A stretch of 6,186 nucleotides of DNA from Bacillota bacterium (GTDB lineage Bacteria > Bacillota > Clostridia > Lachnospirales > Lachnospiraceae): NCBI GenBank assembly GCA_023437885.1, contig JAEZFH010000070.1:1-6186 (forward strand), given 5' to 3'. Of this stretch, positions 1-6,186 are shown piece after piece. Made by a program: the position numbers and the translations under genes. The notes below the pieces were generated by a model. It did no database searches. It was not told the origin of the DNA and worked only from the letters and a program-made list of their open reading frames with translations. How positions within the stretch are numbered: the first letter of the stretch is position 1; every line of letters begins with the position of its first letter.

Positions 1-435
1 TACCTGCAGACTTCCAAAGGAATGTATCCTAATGCACCCATCCTGGGGGGTGTAACTATCCCTCCATTTCGTTGGCTCCAGCCTTTCCTTCAGTCTTTTC
101 ACCGTCTTCAGAAGCCTGTCTGCAGACACCGGCTTGAGCAGATAATCAACCGCATCAAATTCAAAGGCATCAATGGCATATTGAGAATATGCTGTAACAA
201 ATACAATTTCCGTGTTGATATTTCTGCTCAGCAGCTCCTCCGCAAATTGAAGCCCATGAATCCTCCCCATCTCCATATCCAGAAAGACCACATCAATATT
301 CTTGTCCTCCAACTGCGAAAGTGCCAGTCCGGCATCCGTGTATTTACCGCAAATACAGATATCCCCGATCTTCATCAGCATTCGTTCCAATACTTCCAGT
401 GCAAGTTCTTCGTCATCTACCAATATTACATTCAT
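1..435 (-). CDS. Response regulator, N-terminal part (receiver domain, probable SARP-type output), cut by window edge
   Basis: Cytoplasmic response regulator, presumably phosphorylated by the sensor kinase encoded just upstream. The 145 visible residues form a complete CheY-like receiver: acidic pair D7-D8 after the first strand (MNVILVDDEE), phospho-acceptor D53 in VVFLDMEM, switch T81 in VFVTAYS, and conserved K101 in YLLKP, all intact. After the receiver comes a short linker and then IRIHSFGSLQV at residues 135-145, which resembles the start of the winged-helix domain of SARP-type regulators (COG3947, usually receiver, winged helix, BTAD). A LytTR output is the main alternative, and the visible piece cannot settle it. 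The ATG at 435 is preceded by AGGG (443-446) with a 7-nt gap, and the receiver begins directly at this Met. It lies 115 bp downstream of the kinase with no terminator between. The C-terminus lies beyond base 1. Receiver call is firm; SARP class is inference. Confidence 0.93.
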   Translation of the reverse strand, partial: MNVILVDDEELALEVLERMLMKIGDICICGKYTDAGLALSQLEDKNIDVVFLDMEMGRIHGLQFAEELLSRNINTEIVFVTAYSQYAIDAFEFDAVDYLLKPVSADRLLKTVKRLKERLEPTKWRDSYTPQDGCIRIHSFGSLQV

Positions 436-473
436 TCTGATTCCCTGTCCTTTCAATCCGCCTGGTATTCTGT

Positions 474-502
474 CCCTCAGCCGCTGCCTTTTATCCTGAG
501 GG
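474..502 (-). other. Possible mRNA hairpin between sensor kinase and response regulator
   Basis: CCCTCAG (474-480) and CTGAGGG (496-502) form a perfect 7-bp inverted repeat around a 15-nt loop in the 115-bp gap between the kinase stop and the regulator start. No T-run follows on the minus strand, so it does not look like an intrinsic terminator. It could be an mRNA processing or translation-tuning structure for the regulator, or chance. The rest of the gap shows no convincing promoter. Confidence 0.3.
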
Positions 503-550
503 TTCCCTGAGAAACTCTGCTGCACTGCTTAAGGAATGATCAAAATATAA

Positions 551-3500
551 CTAAACTTCTAATGTCCCATACTGATATTCCCTTGAAATATAAATCGTGA
601 TGCAGGTCCCGGAATTCCCATTGCTATCCAGCCACAAGCCCGAACCCTTTAGCAGCCGGACTTTTTTTAATACATTGGAGAAACCAATTCGATGGTAATC
701 TCCAAGTAATAGCTCCTGTTGCTTCTTTTCGGGTATGCCGGGTCCGTTATCTGATACTTTTATGATATATCCTCTGTCTAAATCCTTCTGTATACTGATT
801 TGGATTGTTACTTTGGTATGGTTATCCGTAATTCCATGCTGGACAGCATTCTCCACTAAGGGCTGCAGGGTCAGGGCCGGCAGCATAAAGTAGATTGTTT
901 CATCAATGTCATAGATGACCTCCAGACGCTCATTATAGCGCATTTTCTCGATTGCCAGATACGCCCTCATCAGCTCAAGCTCCCTGTCCAGAGGCACAAA
1001 GGAGTGATAGCCGGAGAAATCTAATTTTGCCCTGAAATACGTGGATAAATGCTGTAAGGCTTCGCAGGCCTTTTCTGTATCCTTATAGCTTAGCCCAATA
1101 ATGGTATTTAAGGTATTGTAGAGGAAGTGGGGCATGATTTGAGCATGGAGATTCTTCAGCTCCTTCATTACTGCTCCTTCTACGGATTTCTTGGCAGAGA
1201 GCCTTGCCTCAATTCTTGCACTTAATTCTTCCCAGGAAATTGGTCTTGACAAAAAGTCACTTGCTCCTGATTGAAAGGATCTCTGCATATCCTTCGCTTG
1301 GCCCGTATCATCCAGAATAATGACAGGCAGCTCCGAGATATTATATTCTTCTCTAAGCTTCTGGCATAGCTCGTAGCCTGACATGTCGCTGAGAAGCAAG
1401 TCCGTAAGCACCAGGTCTACCTGGTTATTCTCAGCATACTCCAGGGCTTGTGTGCCGCTCCTTACTGCTGTGACCGGATACTTCAAAGCTGCCTTAAACC
1501 GATCTGCCTCTCCCTCGGTACGGACAACTCCTTCTACCACAAGAATCACTTCCCTGCCCGGCATCGTTGCCCTTTGCCTACCTCCCTGCACTGCCAAGAG
1601 TCTTCTTCTGTGCTCCGGCACCGCAGCTCTTTCCCCGGAGCTCTCAATTGCAGGATTCCCGGTCTGATCTCCCCTGATTTGTGCTGACTCTGCCAAAGGA
1701 AGGGTGAAGGTAAAGGCAGTTCCCTTACCTGGCTCCGATGCGGCCCAGATCTCTCCGCCCTGCAGCTTAATCAGCTTCCTTGCTATGGTTAACCCCAAGC
1801 CAAGCCCTTCCGCCTCCTGCCTCTTCTCCTGATAGAAGGCAGTAAATATTGTATTTAACTGCGCATGGTTCATTCCTATCCCCGTATCCTTCACTGTGAT
1901 ATGCACCAAATCTCCCACAGCTTCCACACGGACCGTAATCTCTCCCCGGCTAGTGAATTTAATAGCATTGTGCAGCAAATAATAGAGAATTTCTCTCAGT
2001 TTGTTTCGGTCTGCAAGAAAAATCGGAAATTGTTCCGGTATCTGCCTTCTCATATCAAGCAAATCATTTCTTGGAAGCAATAGCTCCAGTTCTCCCAAAA
2101 GCTCCGTAAAACCGGCTCCGTCCATCGGCTCCGGAAAGAACTCAGTATTTTCCGGCTGCTCTCCATAGGTCTCCAGCAGCTCTTCCAGAATACTGTTGAT
2201 CTGCCACCCTTCCATATTAATTTTAAGAATTTCCTGTTTCTTAAGAATTTCCTTATTCTTAAGAATTTCTTTCTTCTTAAGAATTTCTTTATTCTTATGA
2301 TGCTGACCTGCCGGAAGCTCCGTCTCCAAAAGCAGTTCCTCCGTGATATTAAGAATATCATCAATCGGCTTCTTCAGCTCCCAGGAGGTCCTGGCAAGAA
2401 ATTGATCCCTTTCCTGATCCTTCAGCAGTAACTGCCGAGATAATCGGTCAACCCGACTGAAGGTAAGCTGAAACCGGTAATTTATATACAGGGTTATGCT
2501 GATTACCATAATCAGGAACAGAAATGTGGATATTTTCTCGATATTAATGCCGAATAAGAATTCGAAAATCAGTGTCAGCACATAGTACATAAAGGTGGAG
2601 GAAAATACCATGACATATTCCGTCCCTTCCACTCCCTTAATCAATGATTTTGACATTGTCCAAAGGATATAACCGTCACATACGATTACAATCGCTGATA
2701 TGATCAGCTTGTGGTGCTGAAGAGTCATACCCGGTATCTCACTGATTCCGAACAACTCCCAATTGAAGACCGGACCGATCAGTAACAGAAGGATACTTAA
2801 AAGAATCACGATCCTTTTCGACATATAGGGGCGCAGAAGATAATATACTGCCATCATAAAGCAAAAAGTAGACAGATATATCAACTGAATCTGACCTTCA
2901 TAAAACAACAGTATGTTTTTTGGAGGCGGTACGATCAGCAGAAGCAATCGTTTTCCGTTACCCGAGGTATACAGTGCCTGCAATAATAAAAACAGACTGA
3001 AGAAAAGGCCGTACTTCAGCTTTCGATTAAAAAAATAATTCCATAGAAAAAGAATTCCAAAAATAAAAAAACCTGAAATCATAAAAGCATCAGTACAAAT
3101 AGTTAAATCACGGATTTTCATAATTCGATCGGCTGTCCCAAACTCAATGGATGGAATCCACTGCCCTTCAAACTTTATACCGGAGAGCTGTATTACCAAC
3201 TCCAGCTGCCGGTTCTCTGACCGCCCAAATCCTTCCGGAGGCTGAAAAAACTGCCCTATCCCCTCTTCTTTCTGCTTTACTTCACTGTTATTGCAGACTC
3301 GTATTCCATTCATATAGATAACAGCAATATTCTGAAAGTCCCTGGCATTAATTCCATAGAGGGAATCCTCTCTCAGTTGGATTCTCAGCCGAAAGGTTCC
3401 CTTATCCAAATAAAGCCCTGGAGCTATTTCCTGATGAGCCTTGTTTGGAGAACTAACCAATATCCTTTGGTCAGAGTATTCCACAAACACATCCTGCCCT

Positions 3501-3712
3501 TGCTGGGGATTAATAATAATATTGGGATAAAACTCCCATTCTCCTCCAAGAATAATGCTTCTTTTTTTTACCATATCCAATTCTTCTAAGGATAGAATGC
3601 CATTTTCCGCTTCTAATACCTTCTTCTCCGGAAATGTGTTTAGCAGATAGAGACCGGCAGCATTAACTATGCCTATGAGGATACATATGATAATCGCTAT
3701 TTTTACTCTCAT
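551..3712 (-). CDS. 7TMR-DISM hybrid sensor kinase with degenerate first kinase core and receiver plus a LytS-type second kinase core
   Basis: Membrane-bound two-component sensor of 1053 residues. Order of parts: N-terminal membrane anchor (5-25); extracellular jelly-roll-like domain (about 35-195, motif GGEWEFYPN) of the kind found in 7TMR-DISM sensors and likely to bind a sugar or other small ligand; seven membrane helices (about 207-228, 235-249, 274-293, 300-316, 334-353, 365-389, 393-415); a HisKA-like helix (437-461); HATPase_c (about 565-673) with N582, DTGIGM at 609-614 and GLGLG at 636-640; an Arg-rich linker; a receiver (721-838) with D771; and a second His-kinase core (about 850-1043) with H862 in MPHFLYN, N955 in VENAVQHG and DNGPG at 988-992. 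The first core reads TSWELKKP where the family has TSHELRTP, so its phospho-acceptor His is W444. The receiver has E727-G728 for the acidic pair, D801 for the switch Thr and R823 for the Lys. H862 is thus the likely active site, acting on the regulator downstream. ATG at 3712 has AAAGGA 7 nt before it. Confidence 0.95.
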   Translation of the reverse strand: MRVKIAIIICILIGIVNAAGLYLLNTFPEKKVLEAENGILSLEELDMVKKRSIILGGEWEFYPNIIINPQQGQDVFVEYSDQRILVSSPNKAHQEIAPGLYLDKGTFRLRIQLREDSLYGINARDFQNIAVIYMNGIRVCNNSEVKQKEEGIGQFFQPPEGFGRSENRQLELVIQLSGIKFEGQWIPSIEFGTADRIMKIRDLTICTDAFMISGFFIFGILFLWNYFFNRKLKYGLFFSLFLLLQALYTSGNGKRLLLLIVPPPKNILLFYEGQIQLIYLSTFCFMMAVYYLLRPYMSKRIVILLSILLLLIGPVFNWELFGISEIPGMTLQHHKLIISAIVIVCDGYILWTMSKSLIKGVEGTEYVMVFSSTFMYYVLTLIFEFLFGINIEKISTFLFLIMVISITLYINYRFQLTFSRVDRLSRQLLLKDQERDQFLARTSWELKKPIDDILNITEELLLETELPAGQHHKNKEILKKKEILKNKEILKKQEILKINMEGWQINSILEELLETYGEQPENTEFFPEPMDGAGFTELLGELELLLPRNDLLDMRRQIPEQFPIFLADRNKLREILYYLLHNAIKFTSRGEITVRVEAVGDLVHITVKDTGIGMNHAQLNTIFTAFYQEKRQEAEGLGLGLTIARKLIKLQGGEIWAASEPGKGTAFTFTLPLAESAQIRGDQTGNPAIESSGERAAVPEHRRRLLAVQGGRQRATMPGREVILVVEGVVRTEGEADRFKAALKYPVTAVRSGTQALEYAENNQVDLVLTDLLLSDMSGYELCQKLREEYNISELPVIILDDTGQAKDMQRSFQSGASDFLSRPISWEELSARIEARLSAKKSVEGAVMKELKNLHAQIMPHFLYNTLNTIIGLSYKDTEKACEALQHLSTYFRAKLDFSGYHSFVPLDRELELMRAYLAIEKMRYNERLEVIYDIDETIYFMLPALTLQPLVENAVQHGITDNHTKVTIQISIQKDLDRGYIIKVSDNGPGIPEKKQQELLLGDYHRIGFSNVLKKVRLLKGSGLWLDSNGNSGTCITIYISREYQYGTLEV
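2222..2293 (-). repeat. Four tandem 18-bp repeats inside the sensor kinase gene
   Basis: Four head-to-tail 18-bp units (2222-2239, 2240-2257, 2258-2275, 2276-2293) share the core TTAAGAATTTC on the plus strand and differ at a few bases. On the coding strand they encode NKEILK, KKEILK, NKEILK and KQEILK, residues 474-497 of the kinase. They sit between the two predicted helices of the degenerate HisKA domain and probably make a charged helical extension. Because the unit is a multiple of three, copy-number change would keep the frame. Confidence 0.93.
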
Positions 3713-3776
3713 TCTTCCATCCTTTCCGCTCGCACAGCCAGAAGCACCAGCCTTTACCTTCTATCAATCCTATGTA

Positions 3777-4538
3777 TTAAAACAGTAACCGCAGCGCAGC
3801 AACTGCTGTCATCGCAATCACCAGATATCTGAAATATTTCTCATTAATTTTCTTTAAAACCAGGAAACCAAGTACGGCACCTATCGTAATTACAGGAAGC
3901 ATCATCAGCGTAACCTTCCAGGATTTTAATCCAATATTATTCCATAAAAATGCCTGAAGCGGCAGTTTTGTAAGATTGATGGCAAAGAAAAACCAGGCAT
4001 TGGTTCCCATCAAATTGTTTTTCTTAAAGCCCAACGCCAGCAAATAGATGCTGAAGATTGGTCCGGCGGCATTCCCGATCATGGAAGCAAAGCCGCTGAG
4101 GATACCTACCAGAATATAAAACCCGGCAGAACTCGGCACCGTAAAATCCTTTCCCTTCATCTCTGTATATATCAGTATGCTAAGACACAGCAATACAATG
4201 GCTCCGATGAGTACCACAAAGGTCCTGTCATTAAGATAATTTCCCAGGACCACTCCCAATACCAGACCGACAAAAGCCCAGGGTAAGGGTGCTATTACAT
4301 TCTTCCATTCCACATTGTGCCTGTAATACCAGGTTGCGAACAGGTCACCGACCAATAGCATGGGAAGCATAATCCCGGTAGAATCCTTTCCTCCAAAGAC
4401 ACCTGCCAGTATTGGAATGGCAAGCATTGCCACACCGTTTATTCCGGTTTTTGAGAAACCTACCAAAAATCCTGTAATAATCACTACTACCCACTGTACG
4501 GAATTTAAATCCGGCATTTGTAAAAATGAATTCATCAT
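3777..4538 (-). CDS. TauE/SafE-family membrane permease (probable anion or organosulfur exporter)
   Basis: Integral membrane protein of 253 residues, the usual length for the TauE/SafE family (PF01925, COG0730, formerly DUF81). Members move sulfite, sulfoacetate or other small organic anions across the cytoplasmic membrane; the substrate here cannot be read from sequence. About eight hydrophobic segments are visible (roughly 14-31, 34-49, 56-73, 82-101, 105-124, 137-153, 207-228, 235-252, with more hydrophobic stretches between). The two family half-repeats show as GFSKTGINGVAMLAIP (23-42 region) and GFASMIGNAAGPIF (149-162). Two ATGs are adjacent: AGGAG at 4543-4547 lies 4 nt before the first (4538) and 7 nt before the second (4535), so translation may really start at the second. 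It is followed after 64 bp by the sensor kinase, without a terminator, which suggests co-transcription. Sulfur genes are not seen nearby, so a sulfite role is only a family default. Confidence 0.9.
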   Translation of the reverse strand: MMNSFLQMPDLNSVQWVVVIITGFLVGFSKTGINGVAMLAIPILAGVFGGKDSTGIMLPMLLVGDLFATWYYRHNVEWKNVIAPLPWAFVGLVLGVVLGNYLNDRTFVVLIGAIVLLCLSILIYTEMKGKDFTVPSSAGFYILVGILSGFASMIGNAAGPIFSIYLLALGFKKNNLMGTNAWFFFAINLTKLPLQAFLWNNIGLKSWKVTLMMLPVITIGAVLGFLVLKKINEKYFRYLVIAMTAVAALRLLF

Positions 4539-4572
4539 AGCTCTCCTGTATCTCTCGTATTTTATTCAAATC

Positions 4573-4609
4573 ATTATATACAATAAAACATCCTTCCTGA
4601 TTATGTCAA
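4573..4609 (-). promoter_or_regulatory. Candidate promoter for permease-kinase-regulator operon
   Basis: On the minus strand TTGACA (4604-4609) and TATAAT (4573-4578) both match the sigma-A consensus perfectly, but they are 25 bp apart rather than 16-18. With an 18-bp spacer the TTGACA box would pair with TATTGT, which matches only partly. Either a weak standard promoter uses TATTGT, or TATAAT works without this -35 box, perhaps with an activator. It lies about 35 bp before the permease start and downstream of the terminator of the preceding unit. Confidence 0.5.
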
Positions 4610-4674
4610 GATAATCCAATGCATTTCCGGCAAAAGGATTGGTTCCGGTGAGAAAGAACGCGCATCGCATGTAA

Positions 4675-4693
4675 GTTTACACATTTGTTTACA
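4675..4693 (-). promoter_or_regulatory. Direct repeat TGTAAAC x2, candidate operator
   Basis: The 7-mer TGTAAAC (minus strand) occurs at 4687-4693 and 4675-4681, a 12-bp period, roughly one helical turn. It lies about 65 bp upstream of the TTGACA box of the permease operon. SARP-family regulators are known to bind direct heptamer repeats spaced about one turn apart, so this could be an autoregulatory site; that link is inference. A second direct pair, TTCCGG at 4625-4630 and 4643-4648 with an 18-bp period, sits between it and the promoter. Confidence 0.35.
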
Positions 4694-4710
4694 GCCCGCA
4701 GGTCAGGAAT

Positions 4711-4754
4711 ATAAAAACCGATGGAGCCGTTTAACGTGTTCCATCGGTTTTTAT
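4711..4754 (-). terminator. Intrinsic terminator after the sugar kinase gene
   Basis: A perfect 15-bp inverted repeat (4711-4725 with 4740-4754) with a 14-nt loop. The stem has a CCGATGGA / TCCATCGG core flanked by an A-run on one side and a T-run on the other, so it could terminate in both directions. On the minus strand it follows the kinase stop codon by about 60 bp and separates the sugar unit from the permease-kinase operon. Confidence 0.88.
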
Positions 4755-4816
4755 CAATCTATCCCAGTATCCGCCGCGTCCCGGTAAAGGCGCTCAGGTA
4801 CCAAACTCTTATAAAT

Positions 4817-5812
4817 CTACAACTCCGGCATATTCTCAAAGATTACAGCACGCTGCTGCGGAGTTGCCGGGTGATTGCAGGCTACTTCCATGGCCCAGAT
4901 AATGGCACCTGCCGCAGGTATAACCTTAAGCACCTGGGGATCAATCCACTGCCCCGTGTATTGGAAAATACACTCCCTGAAATGGGATAACAATAACGGA
5001 CAATGTGCCTTTGTCCATATGGAACCTGCCAGTATTACCTCCGGTGTACCGGAAAAATTCAGGCGCCGGATGCACCCGGATACGGATTTGGCCAGCTGTC
5101 TGGCGATATCCCTAACAACCTCCTGTGCAACAGCATCCCCCAAATTAGCTGAATCAAATAAAATTGTAATAATCTCTTTATCATGTTTCCGACTGGGATA
5201 GAATTTATCGCTGATCGCATTCAGCAGCTCTTCGGGACCTGTGATTTGAAAAAAATCCAGCATCAGATCTGCCATAACCGTTGCATCTCCGCAGCGGAAA
5301 TAATAATCATATACCGCCCTGATTGCCAGGGAAGCGATGATGGAGCCGCCGGCATAGTCCCCGGTAGCGGAACCGATCCCTCCCACCTGAAGTACCTCTC
5401 CGCTTTCGTCAATCCCGGAAGCCACTGTTCCGGTCCCGTTAATGGAGCAAATACCCACTCCGGAGGGGCATCCTACTTTTATTCCCAGGATGGAATCATT
5501 GGCTACAACATAGCTGCGCAGGGATGCCTTATTCAGTATCTTCTTGATTATACCCAGTTGTGCCGGAGTATCTATTCCTGCCAGTCCGAAGGCAGCCGCT
5601 GCCACACGGTCTTTTTCTATTCCGTTCTTCTCTAATAAATACTCCAGATCAGCCAGCAGAGTCTCTTCCACCTCCGCGAAGCCTCCTTCTAATACCTCAT
5701 GGCTTCTTGTGCCCAGATGAAGCGCATCCACAAATTCCCCTTCCGTTGTAAAGAGAAGATAATCTGTTTTGGTAGCGCCTCCATCTACTCCAATGATATA
5801 TTCTGTTCCCAT
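4817..5812 (-). CDS. BadF/BadG/BcrA/BcrD-family sugar kinase, probably N-acetylglucosamine kinase-like
   Basis: Cytoplasmic ATP-dependent kinase of the ASKHA fold (PF01869, COG2971), 331 residues, the normal size. It probably phosphorylates N-acetylglucosamine or a related hexose. The nucleotide-binding signatures are present: phosphate-1 loop DGGATKTD (10-17), the ND pair with candidate catalytic D106 in VVANDS, the GTGT phosphate-2 loop (126-129), GDYAGG at 151-156, where this family has a GD motif, and the adenosine-site motif LAGS (261-264). ATG at 5812 is preceded by AAAGGAG (5820-5826) with a 7-nt gap. It follows the GH4 phosphoglycosidase by only 42 bp and is almost certainly co-transcribed with it, which suggests it rescues the unphosphorylated sugar released by that enzyme. 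Family members also include 2-hydroxyacyl-CoA dehydratase activators, but those carry Fe-S cysteine motifs that are not seen here. Exact sugar is uncertain. Confidence 0.9.
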   Translation of the reverse strand: MGTEYIIGVDGGATKTDYLLFTTEGEFVDALHLGTRSHEVLEGGFAEVEETLLADLEYLLEKNGIEKDRVAAAAFGLAGIDTPAQLGIIKKILNKASLRSYVVANDSILGIKVGCPSGVGICSINGTGTVASGIDESGEVLQVGGIGSATGDYAGGSIIASLAIRAVYDYYFRCGDATVMADLMLDFFQITGPEELLNAISDKFYPSRKHDKEIITILFDSANLGDAVAQEVVRDIARQLAKSVSGCIRRLNFSGTPEVILAGSIWTKAHCPLLLSHFRECIFQYTGQWIDPQVLKVIPAAGAIIWAMEVACNHPATPQQRAVIFENMPEL

Positions 5813-5855
5813 GGGACATCTCCTTTAATAAAATAAGTTTATCGTAAGTTGCTCT

Positions 5856-6186
5856 TTACTTACTTTCAAACTGAGGGAGATAAGCCTTATGGGCTTCCTT
5901 CATCTCCTCATAGCAAAGCTTTGCCTTGTTATAATCCCCTACCAAAGGATGAATTAACAATGCCCTGATTGCTTCGTTGTCATCTCCGTCCATCGCTGCC
6001 TTCACCGTATGGCGCTCATATGCCTTTACTGTCTGCATCAGTTCCATCACATGCTTATTGGTAAAGTTATGAATCGGAACCGGCTTGGCTCCGTCCTTTC
6101 CAATAATTGCTGCAACCTCTACCGTATCATCCTCCGCCATGAACTCCAAAGCTCCCTGATTTAAGACATTGACTACATGAAGCTCC
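5856..6186 (-). CDS. GH4 family 6-phospho-beta-glucosidase, C-terminal fragment, cut by window edge
   Basis: The last 109 residues of a glycoside hydrolase family 4 enzyme; the reading frame stays open to base 6186, and the N-terminal NAD-binding Rossmann part lies outside the window. GH4 enzymes are NAD- and divalent-metal-dependent and cleave phosphorylated disaccharides in the cytoplasm after PTS uptake. The fragment matches the family's end: VVNVLNQGAL near its start, VEVAAIIGKDGAKPVPI, LMQTVKAYERHTVKAAMDGD, the IHPLV motif and the final KAYLPQF. These fit the 6-phospho-beta-glucosidase branch better than the alpha-glucosidase or alpha-galactosidase branches, though substrate choice is set mostly by residues not seen here. 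An apparent internal TTG start at 6149 is not the true start. It leads a unit with the sugar kinase, 42 bp downstream. Confidence 0.88.
   Translation of the reverse strand, partial: ELHVVNVLNQGALEFMAEDDTVEVAAIIGKDGAKPVPIHNFTNKHVMELMQTVKAYERHTVKAAMDGDDNEAIRALLIHPLVGDYNKAKLCYEEMKEAHKAYLPQFESK

Noticed and set aside
22..510. 162-codon open frame on the plus strand
   Set aside because: It lies antisense over the response regulator receiver, which has all its catalytic residues; the plus-strand translation shows no family features.
2222..2293. Short repeats as a CRISPR array
   Set aside because: Units are contiguous without spacers, in frame within a coding region, and no cas genes are present.
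2050..2364. 104-codon minus-strand frame with Arg/Lys-Phe-Leu repeats
   Set aside because: It is the shifted frame of the kinase gene across the 18-bp tandem repeat; the repetitive protein is a by-product.
3713..3776. Separate promoter for the sensor kinase in the 64-bp gap
   Set aside because: A TTGATA-like box is present but no acceptable -10 box follows at 16-18 bp; only the ribosome binding site is convincing.
4360..4614. 84-codon plus-strand frame over the permease start
   Set aside because: It is antisense to the permease N-terminus and its promoter; the protein has no recognisable features.
5183..5635. 150-codon plus-strand frame and its neighbours at 4875-5201 and 5560-5751
   Set aside because: They are antisense to the sugar kinase, whose ATPase motifs are intact along its whole length; no ribosome binding site or family motif was seen.
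6147..6149. TTG as the start of a 97-residue small protein
   Set aside because: The frame stays open upstream to the window edge and the upstream residues (VVNVLNQGA) match the GH4 family, so this is the end of a larger gene.

Overview
The window looks like the chromosome of an anaerobic Firmicute in the class Clostridia, most probably a Lachnospiraceae-like gut or soil bacterium. The reasons are the AGGAG-type ribosome binding sites about 7 nt before each start, the moderately AT-rich sequence, and the gene families: a GH4 phosphoglycosidase, a BadF-type sugar kinase, and a 7TMR-DISM hybrid sensor beside a SARP-like response regulator. This placement is inference; no rRNA or species marker is present. 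All five genes lie on the minus strand, so transcription runs from right to left.

Right side (6186 to 4711): the 3' end of a GH4 family 6-phospho-beta-glucosidase is followed after 42 bp by a complete BadF/BadG/BcrA/BcrD-family kinase of the N-acetylglucosamine kinase type. A strong 15-bp stem-loop with a T-rich 3' arm closes this unit. The pair makes sense together: the phosphoglycosidase splits a disaccharide phosphate delivered by a PTS, and the kinase re-phosphorylates the free sugar half.

Middle (4710 to 4539): a 172-bp intergenic region holds a direct repeat of a 7-mer, a perfect TTGACA and a perfect TATAAT with non-standard spacing, and a good ribosome binding site.

Left side (4538 to 1): a TauE/SafE-family permease, then a 1053-residue membrane sensor kinase, then the first 145 residues of a response regulator cut by the window edge. 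Gaps are 64 and 115 bp with no obvious terminator, so these are probably one operon. The sensor has a sugar-binding-like outer domain, seven membrane helices, a His-kinase core, a receiver and a second LytS-type His-kinase core. The first core has Trp instead of the phospho-accepting His, and the receiver has lost the switch Thr, the conserved Lys and one acidic residue. The second core is intact and is presumably what phosphorylates the regulator. An 18-bp in-frame tandem repeat lies inside the first core. This degenerate relay is the most interesting point here; I saw no clear evidence of a wholly new system.
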